A stretch of DNA of 64,000 nucleotides from Lobosporangium transversale (taxonomy: Eukaryota > Mortierellomycota > Mortierellomycetes > Mortierellales > Mortierellaceae): assembly GCF_002105155.1 (NCBI RefSeq), contig NW_019029001.1:434001-498000 (forward strand), in the 5' to 3' direction. Position numbers and translations under genes: made by a program. Below are positions 58,823 through 64,000 of the stretch, piece by piece. Every line of letters starts with the position of its first letter. The first letter of the stretch is position 1. The notes under the pieces are model-generated. The model was not told the origin of the DNA and ran no database searches. It saw nothing but the letters and a program-made list of their open reading frames with translations.

Positions 58823-59012
58823 AGGATCAATAGATAAATGGGTCGCCTATTTCTGATGTTACAAAAATACCTGTGTTCAACAATCGGCCGCAGCCGCATA
58901 GCCGTCCTGCCACAATGCAACACTCATTTCAGCGTGTGAACTTTTCTCAGTTCATTTTTTTAAGGTTTCAGTCATCTTTTTTTTGCTTTATTTCTGTCTC
59001 AGTGCAAATGTA
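58823..59012 (-). repeat. LINE-like 3' UTR and tail, interrupted by the solo LTR
   Basis: ATCGGCCGCAGCCGCATAG and TGTGGCAGGA-like sequence match the LINE 3' UTR at 34190-34260 in the same orientation. The tail resumes beyond the LTR (58395-58437, with a GTGGGTGGTTCTAGTATC-like terminus on the minus strand). Confidence 0.6.
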
Positions 59013-59687
59013 CTAGCTACGGCGACACATTTTACGCGCTGTCCGACAGAACTCCCGGAAATTGCCACCAGACTCAAAGTGCCGCAGAGTCCGATGGATC
59101 TCCTCCATGCACTTCTCATACCCACGGAGAAGCTCAAGGAAGTGGTTCCTGCTTTCCACGGAGATCTCCCTGCCATGGAGGATCCGACGGGTCCTCGTCG
59201 CGTACCGGTGGAGGTCCGCAAGCTCCATCGCCAGTACGGAATGGAGCTCGCGCACCTCCTCTGAGTCAAGAGACTCATCAAGCGACTCCGAGGATCGCTT
59301 GCGGGACAGGGGTGGTTTACCCCTATCTGACGAGGCAGCGGGGGGAAAGAAACGTTGACTTGCGGGCACCTCAGGACTTGGGGACAGCAAAATAAAGGTC
59401 TCATCAGCACCGCTGGTGGAGATCTCATCAGGGATCTCCAGCGCAGAGAGGTTGGATGCATCCGTATGCCACAGAGGCAAAGTCTCTTCACTCCCCACCT
59501 GCGCTAGAGGAGGCGAGGAGTGTCTGGTGGCAGTACCAGAAAACGAGGAATCAAAAGACCCAACAACAGGCAGGGAAGACTCCGCACCGGCACCGGTCGT
59601 GTCAGAGCTAACTGACTCAGGAGAAGGCTCCCTGGACTTGACAGAGACACCTTCGAAGCTAACACTACGACGAAGAGAGGCAGACAT
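59013..59687 (-). CDS. Ser-rich ORF of a probable retroelement, function unknown
   Basis: 224 aa from the ATG at 59687 (the frame stays open to 59891, 292 aa, but the inner ATG has the better context and composition). The first half is Ser/Pro/Glu-rich (MSASLRRSVSFEGVS...), the second half helical and charged (SEEVRELHSVLAMELADLHR, LRGYEKCMEEIHRTLRHFES), ending KMCRRS. No catalytic motif. A LINE-like 3' UTR follows immediately, so it probably belongs to a non-autonomous or 5'-truncated element, rather than being a host gene. I do not recognise the family. Confidence 0.45.
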   Translation of the reverse strand: MSASLRRSVSFEGVSVKSREPSPESVSSDTTGAGAESSLPVVGSFDSSFSGTATRHSSPPLAQVGSEETLPLWHTDASNLSALEIPDEISTSGADETFILLSPSPEVPASQRFFPPAASSDRGKPPLSRKRSSESLDESLDSEEVRELHSVLAMELADLHRYATRTRRILHGREISVESRNHFLELLRGYEKCMEEIHRTLRHFESGGNFREFCRTARKMCRRS

Positions 59688-60162
59688 GGTTGTTGTTATA
59701 GTTGTGGTGGAGGTGGAGGAAGGTGCAGACAGGAAACTTGGAAGCGAAAAGGCAAAGGTTGCAATGAGTTGAGGAATGAGGAATGGAGCAGAGATGGAGC
59801 TGCAATTTATATGTTTTTCCTTCTCATGCTGCCATCGCCATTCACACGCTCGTCTCTGACATTCTTCCAGCTGATTAGATGGTGTGCTCATGCATCATTC
59901 TGATTGGTCCAGGTGCAGGCTTGGCAAACATTGCCTATAAAAAGATTTCAGGAAAATATGGAACATGTGAGAGATGGGGATGGAGATGAGGTGAGATGAG
60001 ATAAGATGAGGAGGAAATGAGGACATGATGGAAATGATGGTGATGAGCGGAGGAAGATGTCATTTTCAAGTTGATCTTTTTTTCTTTTTTCCTTTTTTTC
60101 TTTCCTGTCTCTTTTGGTGGCGTCTTGTCTTTCCCTTTTCCTTATTTGCTTCGCCTTTTTTT

Positions 60163-60230
60163 ATATTTTATTTTATTTTATTTTATTTTATTTTATTTTA
60201 TTTTATTTTATTTTATTTTATTTTATTTTT
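60163..60230. repeat. (TTTTA)n microsatellite
   Basis: About 13 tandem TTTTA units, directly followed by a LINE tail starting GATAACAAAGACCC. It may derive from an expanded retroelement poly-A end. Confidence 0.85.
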
Positions 60231-60233
60231 TTT

Positions 60234-60345
60234 TGATAACAAAGACCCTCAGGGTCTTTTTTTTTTTTTTTTTTTTTGATAACAAGGACCCACGAGGTCA
60301 TGTAGGATTTATTTAGATGTTAGCTCTATAAATGGGTTTGGTTCG
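60234..60345 (-). repeat. Two LINE 3' tails in tandem
   Basis: GATAACAAAGACCCTCAGGG at 60234, then a T-run, then GATAACAAGGACCCACGAGG at 60279 with ATGTAGGATTTATT and GCTCTATAAATGGGTT. Two short, 5'-truncated minus-strand insertions, one beside the other. Confidence 0.7.
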
Positions 60346-60468
60346 GTCGGTGGCCTTCCACAATATTTCTACGATAGTCATTTTTCTGCTCATGCACATG
60401 GCGCTTTTTTTTTCGTAGTATAGAACAGTGCTCCTATTCGAACTGAAATTTTGTCAATTATGATGTTT

Positions 60469-61278
60469 TTTCTTTTTCTTTTTTTTTTTTTTCCTGTTAA
60501 CAAGAACCCACAGAGGTGAGGAATTTTATTTCATAATCTCGCTCTAAAGTAATGATATCGCCCTCAACTATGAAACAAGCGAAACTCTCAAAGTTCGCAC
60601 GGGATGGCTGTGAAGAGCCAATTCGTATCCATGTTTTTCTCTACCAATGTACACCGTGATCGGTACTCGAAGTCCATCCTTCCGATGTGGCCTGTTGCGC
60701 CCGTGAAAAGCCGCGGAGGCTGGCGTGCCGACTCTAGCTAAGGACGACTTTTTAATTTTTTCTATTCGATCAAATCCACTGGCATGTGGACCCAAATCTT
60801 GCGGGATTGGTCTGAAATTTCTACTTTGGACTCCGTCAAACTTTGTGATCATCGCTGTCCTAGTCAAGTGGGTGGATGGGGGGGATGTGCTGCCAGATGT
60901 ACCGCTGGTTCGGCTGGGGGTGGAATATATACCTAAGACATGTGGCCAGCCAGGCGACTTAGGGTAGTGCACCCACGATCTTAGCCTTAGCGGGAGAACA
61001 CTAGGCTGTCTCGGAGAGAAAGTATAAAAACTCAAGCAAATCCCTGACCTGGCACATGTTTGCTTCACTTTATGTGCCTTAACCAGGACTCGAACCCGGC
61101 CCCTGGGCTAGACAGGAGGGTGCCCTGACGATTTTTTTTTTTTTTTTTTTGATAACAAGGACCCACGAGGTCATGTAGGATTTATTTTGATGTTAGCTCT
61201 ATAAATGGGTTGCCCCATTACTGGGGTCGCAAATAAAGGAGGGTGCCCTGACGAGTATACTACTCAGCCATTGGGCTA
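60469..61278 (-). mobile_element. Long tRNA-derived SINE with embedded ORF (copy 2), interrupted
   Basis: Minus-strand copy of the SINE at 16961-17635. The target-site duplication GTCAATTATGATGTTT is at 60453-60468 and 61279-61294. The 3' end at 60469-60500 is an A-rich run on the minus strand after CTCTGTGGGTTCTTGTTAAC. The ORF at 60568-61068 is open for 166 aa. The tRNA-like head is split by a 105-bp LINE tail (61132-61236). Confidence 0.85.
61132..61236 (-). mobile_element. Short LINE tail nested in the SINE head
   Basis: 105 bp from T-run to GGGGTCGCAAATAA. It is flanked by the 18-bp target duplication AGGAGGGTGCCCTGACGA (61114-61131 and 61237-61254). It is a severely 5'-truncated insertion of the same LINE whose tails occur throughout the window. 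Confidence 0.9.
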
Positions 61279-61431
61279 GTCAATTATGATGTTTCAGATT
61301 AAAAAAATAAATATCAATTGACAAAATTTCAGTTCGAATAGGAAGCACTGGTATAGAATATGAACAAAGTGAAGTCACGTGAAGTATCGTTATGAATTTC
61401 AGAAACTAAATGAATCCAGAAAAAATCTACT

Positions 61432-61731
61432 GTCCTAAATCGAGGCAACTTAAGCTCACGTCCTATAACAAGTGACGTCATGGTAGGTAGGACCAGAGGT
61501 ATACCTATAGTGGTACCCTCAAACCCACCCCGTCCTGCCTGGACGTGAGCTCAGCCACCCGATCCTCCCCGCTATAATAAATAGTGGACTCTCCGTCCCT
61601 GAAGTGTTCCTTACCTTTATCTTGGTACAACACTTCAAGTATGCAACCTCATTCATCTCAGTACTAGTTACTTGTATAGTATTATATGTATCATAAACTA
61701 ATAAAGACCTTTATCTTGGTACAACACTTCA
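61432..61731 (+). repeat. LTR-like repeat with internal 25-bp duplication
   Basis: Starts TGTCCTAAATCG and contains a TATA-like TATAATAAATAG (61573) and a polyadenylation-like AATAAAG (61700). The 25-bp string ACCTTTATC...ACACTTCA occurs twice (61613-61637 and 61707-61731). The first 115 bp match 16846-16960. It could be a solo LTR or the promoter region of the LINE that follows. No target duplication was seen. Confidence 0.5.
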
Positions 61732-61830
61732 GTGTGTTCTATGTATTTGCGTCTCGTTGCGGTTTTTAAGGGCATCTCAGTATAACCCCCCGGTTCTTAA
61801 GACAGTGATTTTTTCACTACTCCATCGAAA

Positions 61831-61864
61831 GCTCGCTTAGCTTAGTCGGTAGAGCCAGAGCACC
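61831..61864 (+). promoter_or_regulatory. tRNA-like A-box sequence upstream of LINE ORF1
   Basis: TTAGCTTAGTCGGTAGAGC matches the 5' half of a tRNA (A box TRGCNNAGYNGG). No B box or 3' half follows, so it is not a tRNA gene. It may be a tRNA fragment or an internal promoter of the LINE 5' region. Confidence 0.5.
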
Positions 61865-62010
61865 TTTCCTTCCTACCATAAATTTTTTAATAAAATTGTG
61901 GTTGCCTTTTGCAAATAAAGAAATACTTAATTTACTCAGCCAATTCGCAACGGTCAGTCCAACGGATAGGCCTATTCTCTTACTTTTATCTCCCCCTTCC
62001 CCTTCATCTA

Positions 62011-63675
62011 ATGGCGGATCGACTTCCACCGCCATCTCCCCCTCCGTCTTCCTCGAATGAGGTAGATGAGGGACACGATCCCCTGGCTCAGGCAGGGGAT
62101 GTAGTAAAAAACAATAAAATTAAGCAGTCCCTGAGCTTTGCGGAGATGGCCCGCAAAAGCTTATCCAAGAAAGAAGTGCAGACCAGTTGGAATGCACTTC
62201 GTAAGAACGCAGTTGTCCGTGCGTTCAGCACAGAGGTTGAGGAGCACTCTGTGTTTTTCACCCCACACCACGCTCCCACCACCTTCGCTGTCAAGTATGA
62301 CAGGAAGACCCACCTCGTCTCTGACGTGGTGGAGGCCATTCGCCTGGCTTTCCCCAAGGCAGTTGGTCTTGACCCTGTTGTCCCAGGGGTCGTAGTGGTT
62401 CTCGTGAGGACACAAAAAGAGGTGGACGAGGCCATTGCGTCTCCTCCTCTCCCCTGCAATCCTGCTCCTGTCAGAGCATACCATACGGTCCATTCCACAG
62501 GAAGCCGACTCAGGATTCGGGTTGACCGAATCACCCTCTCTACTCCGGAGGATCGTCTGGAGTATATCAAAAATATCTTTGGTAAATTTGGCCGTGTAAT
62601 CCACACCAAGTTCCATTACGTCAAGGGATCGGAGACTCTTTTGCTCCCTTCCTTCGAATTTGTGTTAGAGCTCTCTGGGGACTCCCCTCGAGACCTCCTT
62701 ATCCCCCGCGTGGCCCAAGCTGAGGGTATTAACACGCTTTTCCACTGGTATGGGCCCCAGTACTGCTACAAGTGTGGTGAGGAGAACCACGTCAAGCAGT
62801 CCTGCCCCCAACCACCCGAGTTCGATCTCCTCTCGGCCCCTAAAAGAGTCATTATGGCTCGCGCGTTCTTGCCTGCGAACGCGCCCGCAAGGGCCCCTCC
62901 TGCGGTCCCTCAAGCTCCCAAGGCTACCAAGGGTCCCAAGGTCAATAAGGACACCCCATCCTCCGACAAGGAGGAATGGACAACTGTCACCTCCACCAAG
63001 AGGAAAAAGGCAGCAAAGAGGACTTCTTCGCGGAGCACAGGCTCAACTTCGGCATCGGAAAGTGATGTCCCAAGGAAGAAGATTACCGCTCGCAAACTCA
63101 ACACCAAGGAGAGCACCTCTGTCCCCGCCCCCGTATCTTCCGGTCCCACACAACAGGAGCCAACTGTTTTGATAGAAGAGATCAAGGTAGCTGATGCTGC
63201 CGCTTCTTCTTCTTCCTCAACACAAGGTGCCACCTCAGGTCCTGCAGACACACATGCGTCTGTGGATCAGTCTCCAGAGGCACCTAGTGCAGCTGAGACG
63301 GCGCCGCTGCCGGAGCCTCTTTCCGTCTCCTCAACTGATGCCATTGTTAGAGACGAAGAAATGGACTTGACTACCGAAAAGACCATAGAAGAACATCTTG
63401 ACTCCTCCTCCTCCTCCTCCTCCTCTTCCTCCTCCCCTGCTCCTCCCCTCCCTGTCCCCTCGGCTATCCCCATTGTTGAGGACTCTGAGATGGATACCAT
63501 GCAAGAAGAAGGATCAGAAACAGTACTGACGCCAACCAAGCCTCGCCAAGTCTCTGGCAAAGCAGTATCAGCGGTCTCGTCAAGGCTGAAGCGGACCTTC
63601 GTTGACCCTCTCACCGTCTCGAAGGCCTCGCGACCTTCGAGAACACCTACTGCAAAGAACAACGATGCTAGATAA
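62011..63675 (+). CDS. LINE ORF1 protein with CCHC zinc knuckle
   Basis: 554 aa from ATG at 62011, chosen because it follows a CT-rich leader; the frame is open back to 61909. Residues about 30-235 contain a nucleic-acid-binding region with an RRM-like EYIKNIFGKFGRVIHTKF stretch. A CCHC knuckle CYKCGEENHVKQSC sits near 252-265 and is followed by a long Lys/Ser/Pro-rich tail with an SSSSSSSSSSS run. It chaperones element RNA in related LINEs. ORF2 follows 137 bp downstream after an internal 28-base A-run. Confidence 0.88.
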   Translation: MADRLPPPSPPPSSSNEVDEGHDPLAQAGDVVKNNKIKQSLSFAEMARKSLSKKEVQTSWNALRKNAVVRAFSTEVEEHSVFFTPHHAPTTFAVKYDRKTHLVSDVVEAIRLAFPKAVGLDPVVPGVVVVLVRTQKEVDEAIASPPLPCNPAPVRAYHTVHSTGSRLRIRVDRITLSTPEDRLEYIKNIFGKFGRVIHTKFHYVKGSETLLLPSFEFVLELSGDSPRDLLIPRVAQAEGINTLFHWYGPQYCYKCGEENHVKQSCPQPPEFDLLSAPKRVIMARAFLPANAPARAPPAVPQAPKATKGPKVNKDTPSSDKEEWTTVTSTKRKKAAKRTSSRSTGSTSASESDVPRKKITARKLNTKESTSVPAPVSSGPTQQEPTVLIEEIKVADAAASSSSSTQGATSGPADTHASVDQSPEAPSAAETAPLPEPLSVSSTDAIVRDEEMDLTTEKTIEEHLDSSSSSSSSSSSPAPPLPVPSAIPIVEDSEMDTMQEEGSETVLTPTKPRQVSGKAVSAVSSRLKRTFVDPLTVSKASRPSRTPTAKNNDAR

Positions 63676-63708
63676 TTGCCCTGGGGAGCGGGCCAGGAAG
63701 TCACTCAG

Positions 63709-63715
<7 letters not shown>

Positions 63716-63743
<28 letters not shown>
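63716..63743. repeat. Internal A-run between LINE ORF1 and ORF2
   Basis: About 28 consecutive A residues 40 bp after the ORF1 stop and 70 bp before the ORF2 start. Confidence 0.9.
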
Positions 63744-63745
<2 letters not shown>

Positions 63746-63812
63746 CTCAAACTTTCTTTGCGTGCCTTGCTCCCCTCACAAGAACCGTATGCTTTCACTA
63801 TTTTTTTAATCA

Positions 63813-64000
63813 ATGATTGATTTTGAAAATCTAAAAGTATGCACACTCAACGTCTGTTCAATTTTCAACCAAGAAAAACGAAGGACGCTCTTCCAATGGC
63901 TCAAGACTCAGCCATACGATGTCATTGCTTTGCAGGAAACAGATACCCAGCATCCGCAATGGACAACAGTCAAAAATAATCAGTGGACAAGAGAATGGGG
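63813..64000 (+). CDS. LINE ORF2, AP endonuclease N-terminus (truncated by window end)
   Basis: 62 complete codons from ATG at 63813 (MIDFENLKVCTLNVCSIF...) to the window edge. LKVCTLNVCSI and YDVIALQETDTQHPQW match the first two motifs of L1-type apurinic endonucleases (catalytic Asn and Glu in LQET). The reverse transcriptase should lie beyond the window. It is in the same strand and order as ORF1, so this is a LINE with its 5' half intact. Confidence 0.88.
   Translation, partial: MIDFENLKVCTLNVCSIFNQEKRRTLFQWLKTQPYDVIALQETDTQHPQWTTVKNNQWTREW

Larger units (their letters stand above)
60426..61350. mobile_element. hAT-like MITE carrying a SINE insertion
   Basis: Terminal inverted repeats begin CAGTGC and run about 35 bp (CCTATTCGAACTGAAATTTT on the left, its complement on the right). 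The element is flanked by an 8-bp direct repeat GTATAGAA (60418-60425 and 61351-61358). An 8-bp duplication and CAGTG ends fit the hAT superfamily. Without the inserted SINE it is about 99 bp, non-coding. Confidence 0.75.

Noticed and set aside
60071..60316. Phe/Tyr/Ile-rich ORF over the (TTTTA)n tract
   Set aside because: It is a product of the pentanucleotide repeat and T-runs, not a membrane protein.
62088..62616. Minus-strand ORFs opposite LINE ORF1
   Set aside because: They are shadows of the ORF1 coding frame.
1..64000. Secondary-metabolite, toxin-antitoxin or bacterial-type defence cluster
   Set aside because: No PKS, NRPS, terpene synthase, restriction-modification or similar genes were found. 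The genes between repeats are ordinary eukaryotic housekeeping genes.

Overview
The window is nuclear DNA from a filamentous fungus. The best guess is an early-diverging lineage of the Mucoromycota, Mortierella-like. The reasons are intron-dense genes with short GT-AG introns (about 80-120 bp, often carrying long poly-T or poly-A tracts), fungal orthologues throughout (MPP6, SPOUT1, DHX29, inorganic pyrophosphatase, SF3b3/Rse1, P1 stalk protein, NIF3), a fungal-type Crinkler gene and many retroelements. The lineage is an inference; no rRNA or barcode gene is present. I rebuilt exon structures by hand from reading-frame continuity, splice consensus and protein-family alignment.

Layout. 1-5000 is a gene-free block dominated by a very long imperfect palindrome (about 963-4930) with a second palindrome at its centre. 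5222-7090 is a Crinkler (CRN) gene with a PD-(D/E)XK nuclease-like C-terminus. 7254-10367 (minus) is a multi-exon tyrosine-recombinase gene of Crypton type with a GCR1_C-like DNA-binding C-terminus. 11012-11082 (minus) is tRNA-Gly(TCC). A full-length Ty3/gypsy element (11096-16840) with apparently identical 385-bp LTRs is inserted immediately upstream of it. 16841-18245 is a pile of LTR-like, SINE and LINE 3' fragments.

18456-32206 is a compact housekeeping island: an Hv1-type proton channel, MPP6 (minus), SPOUT1 (plus), DHX29 (minus), inorganic pyrophosphatase (minus, with a possible mitochondrial-leader start) and a histidine acid phosphatase (plus). A small His/Gln-rich ORF follows at 32797. 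33480-41600 is repeat-rich and gene-poor: LINE tails, an RNase H-bearing LINE fragment, MULE-derived repeats and degenerate ORFs.

41630-58315 is a second gene island: a large Ser-rich protein (minus), RSE1/SF3B3 (minus), a SANT plus U-box-like protein (plus), ribosomal stalk protein P1 (minus) and NIF3 (plus). 58438-64000 is again mobile DNA: a solo copy of the same LTR, a Ser-rich ORF with a LINE-like tail, a three-level nested insertion (hAT-like MITE, then SINE, then LINE tail, all with intact target-site duplications), an LTR-like repeat, and the 5' end of a LINE whose ORF2 runs off the window.

The two islands hold RNA-processing and translation genes (exosome cofactor, SPOUT methyltransferase, scanning helicase, U2 snRNP subunit, stalk protein) in ordinary divergent and convergent pairs; I see no operon-like system. 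The novelty is in the mobile and effector DNA: an intron-like duplication inside the gypsy LTR, insertion beside a tRNA gene, a long ORF-bearing SINE that shares the LINE tail, and a CRN nuclease gene next to a Crypton and a giant palindrome.
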